This document shows positions 1 through 6,534 of a stretch of 8,227 nt of DNA, in pieces (position 1 is the stretch's first letter; each line of letters begins with the position of its first letter). A program made the position numbers and the translations under genes. Origin of the DNA: an uncultured Devosia sp. (GTDB lineage: Bacteria > Pseudomonadota > Alphaproteobacteria > Rhizobiales > Devosiaceae); assembly GCA_913775215.1 (NCBI GenBank), contig CAJYKO010000196.1:1-8227 (forward strand). The letters are read 5' to 3'. The notes under the pieces were generated by a model. It was not told the origin of the DNA. It did not search any database and saw nothing but the letters and a program-made list of their open reading frames with translations.

Positions 1-397
1 GCGCATAGGGTGGGGGCGTGTCGAAGGGGAGCCCGAGGACGGTTTCGCTCGAGGCGAAGACGACGTTCTTGATTTTTGCCAGGCGACAGGCCTCGAAGAC
101 GTTGTAGCTCGTCGGGACATTGTTGGCGAATGTCCTAGCATTGGCGGCAAGGCCGGGTGCCGGAATGGCCGCGAGGTGGACGACGGCGTCGAAGGGGCCG
201 CCGCGCTCGTCAATGCCGCCAAGAATCGCCGAGGCGACTTCGCCGAAATTGGTGAGGTCGATGCGCACCGAGGGGCAGATCGGGTCGGACAGCGTCTGGC
301 TATCGACATTAAGCACGTCATAGCCATGGGCCACGAGATCGCGCAGCACGGCGCGACCGAGCTTGCCGCTGCCCCCGGTGACGAGAACCTTTTTCAT
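1..397 (-). CDS. NAD(P)-dependent epimerase/dehydratase (extended SDR), N-terminal part
   Basis: The first 132 residues of a cytoplasmic Rossmann-fold oxidoreductase are visible; the C-terminal part lies beyond the left edge. The protein opens with MKKVLVTGGSGKLG, the GxxGxxG dinucleotide-binding loop (G8, G11, G14). D32 ends the second beta strand and is placed to bind the NAD ribose. VVHLAAIPAPG (72-82) is the conserved strand 4, and the serine-rich segment FASSETVLGLPF (114-125) holds the likely catalytic Ser116/Ser117. The YxxxK motif is not in the window. The extended-SDR family includes nucleotide-sugar epimerases, dehydratases and uronate dehydrogenases; the substrate cannot be told from this half. 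The start is supported by AGGAGG at 403-408, five bases upstream. The gene is divergent from the SH3-like gene. Family is confident, exact reaction unknown. Confidence 0.9.
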   Translation of the reverse strand, partial: MKKVLVTGGSGKLGRAVLRDLVAHGYDVLNVDSQTLSDPICPSVRIDLTNFGEVASAILGGIDERGGPFDAVVHLAAIPAPGLAANARTFANNVPTSYNVFEACRLAKIKNVVFASSETVLGLPFDTPPPYA

Positions 398-447
398 CCG
401 AACCTCCTCAAATTCAACGCTGATTTTCTGCGCGACTATTGGGGAGA

Positions 448-476
448 AGGTTAGGCGGAATTGTTTCCATTGCCAA
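448..476 (-). promoter_or_regulatory. candidate sigma70-type promoter of the epimerase gene
   Basis: On the minus strand TTGGCA (471-476) matches the -35 consensus at five of six positions. It is followed after 17 bases by TAACCT (448-453), a weak -10. Transcription would start about 40 bases upstream of the ATG at 397. The assignment rests on motif and spacing only. Confidence 0.35.
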
Positions 477-532
477 CAGGGGCGCACCTCTCGTCGCAGA
501 TGAACCGAAACTGAACGGGGGCATCAGGGTCA

Positions 533-549
533 GTTCAAACGGATTGAAC
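533..549. promoter_or_regulatory. short perfect inverted repeat upstream of the SH3-like gene
   Basis: GTTCAA (533-538) and TTGAAC (544-549) form a perfect 6-base inverted repeat with a 5-base spacer, 41 bases upstream of the start at 591. The right arm resembles a -35 hexamer, but no convincing -10 lies at the right distance. It could be a small operator or chance. Confidence 0.25.
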
Positions 550-590
550 CATGTTGGCGCCATGATGAATTTGATCGTCGGGGGACGACA

Positions 591-929
591 ATGAACAAGC
601 GCCAGGAAAAGGTTTTAGTCGCCACGCTCTGTGGTCTCGTGATCGCGGTGACGGCGGGCTTCATGGTGCAGCCGGCCATGGCGGCGGGCTATGATGTGGG
701 CCAGCCGGCGCAGGTGTCGCGCGTTGCGCCCTGGGATGTGCTGCAAGTGCGCAAATGGCCGGCGAGCTATTCCCAGAAGATCGGCAGCTTTGCGCCGGGA
801 ACCCCGGTCTGGGTCGAGCGTTGTATCGAGGTAGCGAAAAGCTCGGACTGGTGCCTTGTCGATAATGACGAGACGCGCGGTTGGGTGAATTCCAGCTACC
901 TCTCGCCGCTTGGCGGCAGAGACATCTAA
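591..929 (+). CDS. small exported SH3-like domain protein
   Basis: A 112-residue protein with a Sec signal peptide: basic MNKRQEK, a hydrophobic core at about 8-25, and a likely signal peptidase I cut after AMA (about residue 31). The mature part is essentially one bacterial SH3-like domain (about 46-107). Its features are LQVRKWPA, a turn GSFAPGTPVWVERC, and the closing DWCLV...RGWVNSSYLSPL typical of periplasmic SH3 domains. C78 and C88 could form a disulfide after export. Such domains usually bind peptidoglycan or stabilise envelope proteins; there is no catalytic domain, so the partner is unknown. GGGGGA at 580-585 lies five bases before the ATG. It is monocistronic, with a weak terminator downstream. 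Fold and export are fairly sure, role unknown. Confidence 0.85.
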   Translation: MNKRQEKVLVATLCGLVIAVTAGFMVQPAMAAGYDVGQPAQVSRVAPWDVLQVRKWPASYSQKIGSFAPGTPVWVERCIEVAKSSDWCLVDNDETRGWVNSSYLSPLGGRDI

Positions 930-935
930 ATTTTA

Positions 936-960
936 GGCCGACCCCTCCATCGGCCGTTTT
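936..960 (+). terminator. weak intrinsic terminator after the SH3-like gene
   Basis: GGCCGA (936-941) pairs with TCGGCC (950-955) around an 8-base loop and is followed by GTTTT, seven bases after the stop codon. The stem is only six pairs and the T-run four bases, so termination may be partial. Confidence 0.5.
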
Positions 961-996
961 AGTGACCGTGTACTGACCTCCCCATGCATTGACTTT

Positions 997-1037
997 TCCG
1001 GTTCCTGACTGTTCCTCAAGAGCAATCAGGACCGGAG
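997..1037 (+). promoter_or_regulatory. leader hairpin overlapping the asparaginase ribosome binding site
   Basis: TCCGGTTCCTGA (997-1008) can pair with TCAGGACCGGA (1026-1036), giving 11 pairs with one bulged T and a 17-base loop. The 3' arm contains the first three bases of the GGAG Shine-Dalgarno (1034-1037), which lies nine bases before the ATG at 1047. If folded in the mRNA it would limit ribosome access. The pairing is seen directly; a regulatory role is inference. Confidence 0.4.
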
Positions 1038-1046
1038 TTTTCTTTT

Positions 1047-2048
1047 ATGGATGCCAATCCCGTTCTCGCCGAGGCTGTGCGCGGCAATTGGGTGGAAAAT
1101 CGTCATCGCGGTGCTTTCGTCGTGATGGATGCCGATGGGCAAATCATCGCCTCGGCCGGGGATATCGAGCGGCCGGTCTTTCCGCGCTCGGCGATCAAAT
1201 CCATGCAGGCCCTGGCGATTTTTGACCGGCATGCGGTGGAACGGTTTCATCATTCCTCGGAAGAACTGGCGCTGGCATGCGCTTCGCATCATGGCGAGGA
1301 GGTGCATACGAGCCGGGTAAGCGGCTTCTTGGAACGCATGGGGCTTTCGGAAGCGACACTCGAATGCGGTGCGCACCAGCCGACCAATAGCGCAGCCCGC
1401 GAGGCGTTGCGGGAAAAGCATGAGGAGCCGAGTGCGCTTCATAACAATTGCTCGGGCAAGCATGCCGGCATGTTGAGCGTGGCTCTGGCCATGGGCGTGC
1501 CGACGGCAGGCTATGTCAGCCGCGAGCACGATGTGCAGCGCGCGGTGCGGGCGGCGGTGGAACTGGTGATCGGCGAAGAACTGACCGAGGATCGGTGTGG
1601 CACCGATGGGTGTTCGATCCCGACATGGGCGGCGCCGATCCGTGCCTGGGCGCATGGTTTTGCGCGCATGGCGACGGGGAAGGGGCTCGATGCCGGGCGC
1701 GCCGCGGGCGCGCAGGCGTTGTTCGATGCGGCGACCACGCATCCGCTTTTGGTCGCGGGGACGGGGCATCTCGATACGCTGGTGATGGAGGCATTTGGCG
1801 GCCGCGTCATGCAAAAGGGCGGGGCCGAAGGCGTTCAATGCGGTGCTATCCGCGACAAGGGCTGGGGCTATGCGCTCAAATGCGACGACGGCAATATGGC
1901 GGCGAGCCAGGCCATGGTCGCGGCTTTGTTGCTGAAATTTGCGGAGCCGGATGAGAGGCAGCGCAAAGTGCTGGAGCAGTTCGCGCGGCAGCCAACGCTC
2001 AATGTGCGGAAGACGCTGGTTGGGGAGCTGCGGGCGGTTGGGTTCTAG
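1047..2048 (+). CDS. ansA: L-asparaginase, class 3 (Rhizobium etli type, Asparaginase_II family)
   Basis: Hydrolyses L-asparagine to aspartate and ammonia; 333 residues, with no signal peptide, so cytoplasmic. It belongs to the serine-lysine, zinc-containing class represented by R. etli ReAV, unrelated to the E. coli AnsA/AnsB fold. The key residues recalled for ReAV fall at the same numbers here: Ser48 and Lys51 in RSAIKSMQALA, Ser80 in CASHH, and the zinc ligands Cys135 and Lys138 in HNNCSGKHAGML and Cys189 in GTDGCSIPT. The second active-site lysine (ReAV Lys263) is probably K257 in QKGGAEG. The protein is slightly shorter than ReAV (about 367 residues). The start is supported by GGAG at 1034-1037 and by the numbering match. 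It stands alone, with no asparagine permease or aspartase gene beside it, and converges on the beta-helix gene. The symbol follows R. etli usage. Confidence 0.93.
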   Translation: MDANPVLAEAVRGNWVENRHRGAFVVMDADGQIIASAGDIERPVFPRSAIKSMQALAIFDRHAVERFHHSSEELALACASHHGEEVHTSRVSGFLERMGLSEATLECGAHQPTNSAAREALREKHEEPSALHNNCSGKHAGMLSVALAMGVPTAGYVSREHDVQRAVRAAVELVIGEELTEDRCGTDGCSIPTWAAPIRAWAHGFARMATGKGLDAGRAAGAQALFDAATTHPLLVAGTGHLDTLVMEAFGGRVMQKGGAEGVQCGAIRDKGWGYALKCDDGNMAASQAMVAALLLKFAEPDERQRKVLEQFARQPTLNVRKTLVGELRAVGF

Positions 2049-2053
2049 CAAAA

Positions 2054-2162
2054 GCCCCACCTAACCTTCCCCTGGTAGGGGGAGGGATCTGCTGGTGGTT
2101 CTCAGTCGTCTCAGCAAGAGCCGAACCGTGCCTCCCCCTTCAGGGGGAGGTTAGGTGGGGGC
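2054..2162. repeat. nested palindromic intergenic element (REP/BIME-like)
   Basis: Terminal arms GCCCCACCTAACC (2054-2066) and GGTTAGGTGGGGGC (2149-2162) are inverted repeats differing by one extra base. Just inside each arm is a smaller C-rich/G-rich hairpin: 2069-2085 on the left, and 2131-2150 on the right, where CCTCCCCCT faces AGGGGGAGG. The middle (about 2097-2130) has a weaker GGTTC/GAACC pairing. The element fills the gap between two convergent genes and ends one base before the beta-helix stop codon. It has the look of a dispersed alphaproteobacterial repeat; a role as bidirectional terminator is inference. Confidence 0.75.
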
Positions 2163-3446
2163 CTACCTGATCGTCACATGCGGATATTTATCCGCCGCAG
2201 CGCGGAGATCCGGTTCGGTGATCTTGGTCCATTCGAGGCCGACGATTTCGCCGACTTTGGGCTCGTAGACCATGTTATTGGCGATCAGCACCGGGCCGGG
2301 ATCGTCGGCGACGGTGACGCCGATGCCGACATCGCTTGAATAGACGACATTGTTGGCGATGACGATCGAGCGCATGAAGCGGCCGAAGCCGGCGGCGATG
2401 GCGACGCCGGGGACGTTTTCGACGACATTGCCGGTGACGGACACTTCGGCCTCGACATAGATGCCGACGGGGACGGTGTCCGGATTGACCTCGGATTTGG
2501 GCGAGATATTGCGCACGATATTATTGGCGCAGGTGGCCAGGTGCCCCTCGCTGTCGAGATTGGTGATGGAAATGCCGGTGGCGGCGCCGTCGATGAGGTT
2601 TTCCGCGATGATCGAGCCGGAAAAGCCGAATTCGGAGAAGATCGCCACTTCGCCGCAGGTGCGGCACTGATTGCCCGAGACGACGGTGTTTCTCGTAGTG
2701 TTGAGGCGCACGGCGGTGAAGGCGCAATTGCTGATGTGATTGTCCGAGACGATCACTTCATCGGCGAGATAGACATTGATGCCATTGCCATTCTGGCCAT
2801 TGCCGCCGGCTTCCCAATCGATATTGGCGATGCGGTTATTGGTGACGATGGAGCCATCGACATGCTGTTCGATGCCCCAGATGCGGATTCCGGCATTGCC
2901 GCAGCCATCGATATGGTTGCCCGTGATCAGGACACCCTGATTTTGGAGGGCATGAATTGCGCAATCGGCCTGGTTGAGGAAGACGCAATCCTTGATGCGG
3001 GCCGAGGTCTCGTGCATGCCGAGCGCGATGCTCGTGCCATCGGTGAAATGGCAGCGTTCGACGGTGATGTCGACGCCTGTTTCTATGCCGAGGAGCGGGC
3101 CGGGGCCGCTATCGCCGATGAAGCCGATATCGCGGACGACCGTGCTCTGCTGGTATTTGATGAAGGCGGCTGGCGCGCCGGAGGCGACAAGCCAGGTAGC
3201 GCCGGGTACACCCTCGAGCGTGAAATTGGATTTGAGATTGATTTCGCTGACCCGAAAACGGCCGGCTGGGAGGGTCAGCTTGCCGACGGCGCTATCGATG
3301 GCGGCCTGGAGGGCGGCAGTTTGATCGCTGTCGCCATCGGGCACAAGATCGGTCGTCTGTGCCTGAACCGGCGCGGAGGCGGCCGCGGCGATGGCGGAAA
3401 GACCGAGAACGGCGTGGCGGCGGGAAATCGTTGTGTCTTGGCGCAT
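2163..3446 (-). CDS. Tat-exported right-handed beta-helix repeat protein (TIGR03808-like)
   Basis: Taking the ATG at 3446, this is a 427-residue protein beginning MRQDTTISRRHAVLG, a twin-arginine signal (R9, R10). A short alanine-rich hydrophobic stretch follows, and a likely cut after PVQA (about residue 29). DSDQTAALQAAID (39-51) and LPAGRFRV are the usual entry of the pectate-lyase-like fold. The rest is a series of about 20-25-residue rungs rich in ITGNHI, VSDNHIS, VVSGNQC and IVIANNVV, forming a right-handed parallel beta helix. I recall a family of such Tat-exported repeat proteins (TIGR03808) in Rhizobiales, with no known activity; no lyase active site is evident. An in-frame ATG at 3512 would add 22 residues and has a weak GGGA upstream. 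The one at 3599 overlaps the divergent ATPase gene and is unlikely. The ATG at 3446 gives a normal Tat N-region but has no clear Shine-Dalgarno. Confidence 0.85.
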   Translation of the reverse strand: MRQDTTISRRHAVLGLSAIAAAASAPVQAQTTDLVPDGDSDQTAALQAAIDSAVGKLTLPAGRFRVSEINLKSNFTLEGVPGATWLVASGAPAAFIKYQQSTVVRDIGFIGDSGPGPLLGIETGVDITVERCHFTDGTSIALGMHETSARIKDCVFLNQADCAIHALQNQGVLITGNHIDGCGNAGIRIWGIEQHVDGSIVTNNRIANIDWEAGGNGQNGNGINVYLADEVIVSDNHISNCAFTAVRLNTTRNTVVSGNQCRTCGEVAIFSEFGFSGSIIAENLIDGAATGISITNLDSEGHLATCANNIVRNISPKSEVNPDTVPVGIYVEAEVSVTGNVVENVPGVAIAAGFGRFMRSIVIANNVVYSSDVGIGVTVADDPGPVLIANNMVYEPKVGEIVGLEWTKITEPDLRAAADKYPHVTIR

Positions 3447-3523
3447 GAGCGTATTGTGCCAGCTTTCAGGCGTGGCGCGAGGAAAAGCGGGAGAATTGGT
3501 GAATGCCTTCATTCGTCCCAGCC

Positions 3524-3553
3524 TTGTTCGGTCGATGACGGCACGGCTATAAC
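3524..3553 (+). promoter_or_regulatory. candidate sigma70-type promoter of the ATPase/LOG-like pair
   Basis: TTGTTC (3524-3529) and TATAAC (3548-3553), spaced 18 bases, give a plausible -35/-10 pair. The predicted start is about 20 bases before the ATG at 3583. The Shine-Dalgarno AGGGAGAGG (3568-3576) then lies six bases before the start codon. The site sits in the divergent spacer shared with the beta-helix gene. Confidence 0.5.
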
Positions 3554-3582
3554 GGGGAAACGGTTTTAGGGAGAGGCGCGCA

Positions 3583-5088
3583 ATGCTCGTTGACGGCAAG
3601 ATCTATCTCGGGACGAGCACGCGGCCGGAATATCTCAGCCTCAAATATGGCAATCGGCATGGGCTGGTGACCGGGGCGACGGGCACGGGTAAGACGGTGA
3701 CGCTGCAGGCGCTGGCCGAGGGGTTTTCGGCGGCGGGGGTGCCGGTCTTTGCCGCCGATATAAAGGGCGATCTTTCGGGGGTGGCCAAGGGCCAGCCGAT
3801 CCAGGAGTGGCAGACCAAGCGCGCCGAGGAGATCGGCTTTACCGATTATGCCAATGACGCTTTTCCGGTGGTGTTCTGGGACCTGTTTGGGACCAAGGGA
3901 CATCCGGTGCGCGCGACCATTTCCGAAATGGGGCCGGTGTTGCTGAGCCGCATTCTCGATCTCAACGACACCCAGGAAGGCGTGCTCAATATCGCCTTTC
4001 GCGTGGCCGACGAGGAAGGGCTGCTGCTGCTCGATCTGAAGGATCTGCGCGCGCTGCTCGTCAATCTCCAGGAGCGGGCCAAGGAAATTTCGGGGCGCTA
4101 TGGCAATGTCTCGACGGCCTCGATCGGCGCGATCCAGCGGGCACTCTTGGTGCTGGAACAGCAGGGCGCCGACCATTTCTTTGGCGAGCGCGCGCTTGAG
4201 ATCGCCGATTTGATGCGGACCGATAGCGACGGACGCGGGTTCATTTCGATCCTCGCGGCGGATCAGTTGATGGCTTCGCCGCGGCTTTATGGGACGTTCC
4301 TGTTGTGGCTACTGTCCGAGCTGTTCGAGGAACTGCCGGAGGTGGGCGATCCGGAGAAGCCGAAAATGGTGTTCTTCTTCGATGAGGCACATCTCCTTTT
4401 CGACGATGCGCCAAAGGCGCTGATCGATAAGGTCGAGCAGGTGGTAAAACTCATCCGCTCGAAGGGTGTCGGCGTTTATTTCGTGACGCAGAACCCGATC
4501 GATATTCCTGAAAACGTTCTGGCGCAGCTGTCCAACCGCGTGCAGCACGCGCTGCGCGCCTATACGCCGCGCGAACAGAAAGCGGTAAAGGTGGCGGCGG
4601 AAACCTTCAGCCCCAATCCGGCTTTTTCGACCGAAGAGGTGATCACCCAGCTTGGGATCGGCGAGGCGCTGGTGTCGGTGCTGGAGGATAAGGGTGTGCC
4701 ATCGATCGTGGGGCGGACGCTGATCCGGCCGCCATCGGCGCAGGTGGGGCCTCTCAATCCGGCAGAACGCGATGCGACGCTCGCCAATTCGCCGGTCGGC
4801 GGGCTCTATGACACGGTGGTCGATCGGGAATCGGCCTTCGAGATTCTAGAAAAGCGGGCGCGGGATCGGCAATTGGCGGATGAACGTGCCAAATATGATG
4901 CCGAGGACCGGGATCGGGCCGATCAGATGGCGCGGGAAACGGCGCGCGAAGAGCGCGTGACCCAGCCGCGGCGCTCGAGCCGGCAGACGCCGGCAGAGGC
5001 AGCGATGAATTCATTTGCACGAACAGTGGCCAATCGGCTCGGCAGCGCCATCGTGCGCGGCATTCTTGGAAGCCTCAAGGGACGATGA
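3583..5088 (+). CDS. HerA/YjgR-type P-loop ATPase (DUF853 family)
   Basis: A 501-residue cytoplasmic ATPase, close to the 500 residues of E. coli YjgR. The Walker A motif GATGTGKT (31-38) sits near the N-terminus, with the following strand [11 protein letters not shown] (57-66). Walker B is MVFFFDEAH (262-270; D267, E268). [26 protein letters not shown] (301-326) covers the sensor segment and a conserved arginine region of FtsK/HerA-class motors. After about residue 415 the protein becomes highly charged and probably helical ([26 protein letters not shown]), ending with a serine/arginine linker and a short C-terminal helix. Relatives form hexamers that move DNA or protein, but YjgR itself has no firmly assigned role. 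The start is fixed by a strong Shine-Dalgarno. The LOG-like gene follows directly. There is no NurA, SIR2 or nuclease gene nearby, so a classical HerA repair or defence module is not supported. Confidence 0.92.
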   Translation: MLVDGKIYLGTSTRPEYLSLKYGNRHGLVTGATGTGKTVTLQALAEGFSAAGVPVFAADIKGDLSGVAKGQPIQEWQTKRAEEIGFTDYANDAFPVVFWDLFGTKGHPVRATISEMGPVLLSRILDLNDTQEGVLNIAFRVADEEGLLLLDLKDLRALLVNLQERAKEISGRYGNVSTASIGAIQRALLVLEQQGADHFFGERALEIADLMRTDSDGRGFISILAADQLMASPRLYGTFLLWLLSELFEELPEVGDPEKPKMVFFFDEAHLLFDDAPKALIDKVEQVVKLIRSKGVGVYFVTQNPIDIPENVLAQLSNRVQHALRAYTPREQKAVKVAAETFSPNPAFSTEEVITQLGIGEALVSVLEDKGVPSIVGRTLIRPPSAQVGPLNPAERDATLANSPVGGLYDTVVDRESAFEILEKRARDRQLADERAKYDAEDRDRADQMARETAREERVTQPRRSSRQTPAEAAMNSFARTVANRLGSAIVRGILGSLKGR

Positions 5089-5090
5089 CC

Positions 5091-5645
5091 ATGGCCGATC
5101 TCTCCAAGACCCTGCCGGTGATCGGCATTTTCGCTTCGGACAAGGGCCCGGGCGATCCAGAACGCGCGAGCCTGATGAGCCAGACGGGGACGCTGTTTGC
5201 CCGGCGCGGTGCGCAGCTTTTGTGCCTTTGGGAAAATGGCGTCTGTCCGCTGCCGCTGATGACGGCGGCGCGGACGGCAGGCGGGCCGGTGTCGATCCTT
5301 GCCGATGAAGAGGTGAGCGTACCGCCGACCTTGGCCGGGGTGCCTGTGCGCGTCGTGGAGGATCGGGCGGTGCGGCATGCGTTATTGTCCGAGGAAGCGC
5401 AGGTTTTGCTGGCGCTGCCGGGGTCGCTGGCTTCAGCGAGTTCGCTGTTTGGTGCCTGGGCGGCGGGGCAGGGAAAGCCCAAGCCCGTCGTGATGCTCAA
5501 CCGGCACCGGGCCTTTGAGGTGGTGAAAGGTTTTGCCGGCGACGTGCTGTCGCATTCGGTTGCGGGCTATGACCGCAATATCCAGTTTGCGGATAATGTC
5601 GAGGATCTCTGGCACAAGGTGAGTTGGGTGCTGGAGAGACGGTAG
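5091..5645 (+). CDS. LOG/SLOG-superfamily Rossmann-like protein with degenerate active site
   Basis: A 184-residue protein that lines up along its length with LOG (LONELY GUY/TIGR00725-type) nucleotide-binding proteins. It has IGIFASDKGPGDPE (11-24) for the first strand and loop, LFARRGAQLLCLWENG (35-50), AARTAGGPV (59-67), DRAVRHALL (91-99), LLALPGSLASASSLFGAW (106-123) and KPKPVVMLN (129-137). LOG enzymes carry PGGxGTxxE; here it reads PGSLASASS, with serine (S118) in place of the catalytic glutamate, and the usual Arg-Lys pair is R95-H96. Cytokinin-riboside phosphoribohydrolase activity is therefore unlikely; ligand binding may remain. The ATG at 5091 is preferred because AAGGGA (5077-5082) lies eight bases away. 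The ATG at 5085 would overlap the ATPase stop but leaves only two bases. Co-expression with the ATPase is likely; function unknown. Confidence 0.75.
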   Translation: MADLSKTLPVIGIFASDKGPGDPERASLMSQTGTLFARRGAQLLCLWENGVCPLPLMTAARTAGGPVSILADEEVSVPPTLAGVPVRVVEDRAVRHALLSEEAQVLLALPGSLASASSLFGAWAAGQGKPKPVVMLNRHRAFEVVKGFAGDVLSHSVAGYDRNIQFADNVEDLWHKVSWVLERR

Positions 5646-5690
5646 GGGGTTAGGGGAAAGCCTAAGCCTGTTCAACCGGACCAAATCTCG

Positions 5691-5760
5691 GCGTCATTCC
5701 CGCGAAAGCGGGAGTCCCGTCGCGCCGAAAGAGAGATTCCCGCTTTCGCGGGAATGACGC
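5691..5760. repeat. REP-like palindrome pair: 23-base perfect inverted repeat
   Basis: Bases 5691-5713 and 5738-5760 are exact reverse complements over 23 positions, separated by 24 bases. Each arm is itself a hairpin, TCCCGC-GAAA-GCGGGA in the left arm and its complement in the right. The core GTCATTCCCGCGAAAGCGGG is a common proteobacterial dispersed repeat and resembles the ATTCCC-N8-GGGAAT layout of neisserial dRS3. It lies 46 bases after the LOG-like stop, at a convergent junction, so it could also block read-through. There is no T-run beside it. Confidence 0.85.
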
Positions 5761-5794
5761 GGTGAGAAATGGGAAATCGAGTTCCCAATCTAAC

Positions 5795-5832
5795 ATCTCA
5801 GGATGGGTCCCGGCTTTCGCCGGGATGACAGC
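5795..5832. repeat. REP-like repeat, copy A
   Basis: A 38-base unit starting ATCTCAGGATGGG, with a hairpin TCCCGGC-TTTC-GCCGGGA and ending TGACAGC. A near-identical unit occurs at 6581-6619. It completes the gene-free convergent stretch 5646-5871, which otherwise holds only the palindrome pair and short linkers; no coding signal is seen there. Confidence 0.85.
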
Positions 5833-5871
5833 TTGTGGGCGGGACGGAATCTCGCCCAACCAAAGCAATGC

Positions 5872-6420
5872 CTAAGGCTCCAACCCCGGATGCATGGGCC
5901 GGCGATTGTTCGGAAAGAGCGGGACCACATTGTCCGTGGTCCGGCGCGTCGGGCTCGGTTGGGGCTTTGGCATGGGCACCCGGTCGCGGCGGTCGGGGCC
6001 GCGATAGCCGTTGCCGAGGAGGCCGACGACACTGCGGTTGATGAGGCGGGCCTGGACGCGCTGCAACAGGTGGCGCGGAGACATGGGCTTGACGAGGACT
6101 TCGTCGATGCCGGCACTGATCGATTGATGGCGCATGGGGGGCGTGATGGCGCGGGTGAGCGCAATCACCGGCAGGTCGCGGCTTACGAAACTGGGGTCGA
6201 GGCGGATGGCTTCGACCAGTTCATAGGCCGGACGACCTTCGCGGTCGAAATCGACCACCAGCATGTCGAGGGGGGCGACCAGCATATAGGCGAAGAGCTC
6301 GCCCTCGCTTTCGAACGGGCGCACGCGCAGGCGTGTGTCGCCGGCGAGCACCATCGTCAAAACGGACGTCAATGCGGGGTTAGCGGCCAATACGGCCACC
6401 GTTTTCGGCTTTGTCGTCAA
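5872..6420 (-). CDS. response-regulator-like receiver (REC) domain protein with incomplete acidic pocket
   Basis: A 182-residue protein read from a TTG at 6420. One receiver domain spans about residues 6-128. It keeps the phosphoacceptor-like Asp57 in LVVDFD, the switch Thr89 in VIALT and Lys111-Pro112 in VLVKP. The acidic pair that binds magnesium, normally DD in a VDDNP-like loop, is A12-A13 in VLAANP. Phosphorylation would be impaired, or the protein may act without it. The tail (about 130-182) has no DNA-binding domain. It contains YRGPDRRDR, a motif I associate with alphaproteobacterial regulators, then a proline/arginine-rich, likely disordered segment. TTG at 6420 is chosen because GGGGA (6427-6431) sits six bases upstream and Asp57 then falls at the usual position. 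TTG at 6444 would add eight residues but lacks a good ribosome site. Confidence 0.82.
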   Translation of the reverse strand: MTTKPKTVAVLAANPALTSVLTMVLAGDTRLRVRPFESEGELFAYMLVAPLDMLVVDFDREGRPAYELVEAIRLDPSFVSRDLPVIALTRAITPPMRHQSISAGIDEVLVKPMSPRHLLQRVQARLINRSVVGLLGNGYRGPDRRDRVPMPKPQPSPTRRTTDNVVPLFPNNRRPMHPGLEP

Positions 6421-6437
6421 CGCTTTTCCCCGGTTAG

Positions 6438-6452
6438 TAAACAATCCGTTAA
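6438..6452 (-). promoter_or_regulatory. CtrA-like box upstream of the receiver gene
   Basis: On the minus strand this reads TTAA, seven bases, TTTA, one mismatch from the TTAA-N7-TTAA consensus bound by the alphaproteobacterial cell-cycle regulator CtrA. It lies 18-32 bases upstream of the TTG start. A single near-match in an AT-rich patch can be chance. Confidence 0.3.
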
Positions 6453-6534
6453 CACGGACTGAATCGCGCTGGAAGCTTTGGGTTCCGCTAAGCGGTGGGA
6501 ATTGTTGGGAAAGTTAACGGCGAGAGGGGTTTGC

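Noticed and set aside
989..1017. TTGACT as a -35 element for the asparaginase gene
   Set aside because: No acceptable -10 hexamer is found 16-18 bases downstream, so a promoter was not annotated.
1026..2060. 344-codon minus-strand open frame opposite the asparaginase
   Set aside because: It is the shadow of a GC-rich gene. The plus strand has all class 3 asparaginase motifs, while the minus-strand product is Arg/His-rich with no recognisable domain.
2541..3569. 342-codon plus-strand open frame opposite the beta-helix gene
   Set aside because: Its Asp/Ala/Gly-rich sequence is an antisense reading of the repeat rungs. It has no domain and the minus strand carries a clear Tat signal and beta-helix pattern.
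3583..5088. HerA-based antiphage system (HerA with SIR2, DUF4297 or NurA)
   Set aside because: The neighbours show no nuclease or SIR2 domain. The ATPase matches the YjgR/DUF853 branch, which is widespread and not specific to defence islands.
5662..5868. Minus-strand open frame of 68 codons (contains VIPAKAGTH-like and FPRKRES-like strings)
   Set aside because: These strings are the usual conceptual translation of REP-type repeats. The frame covers the palindromes and has no ribosome binding site or domain.
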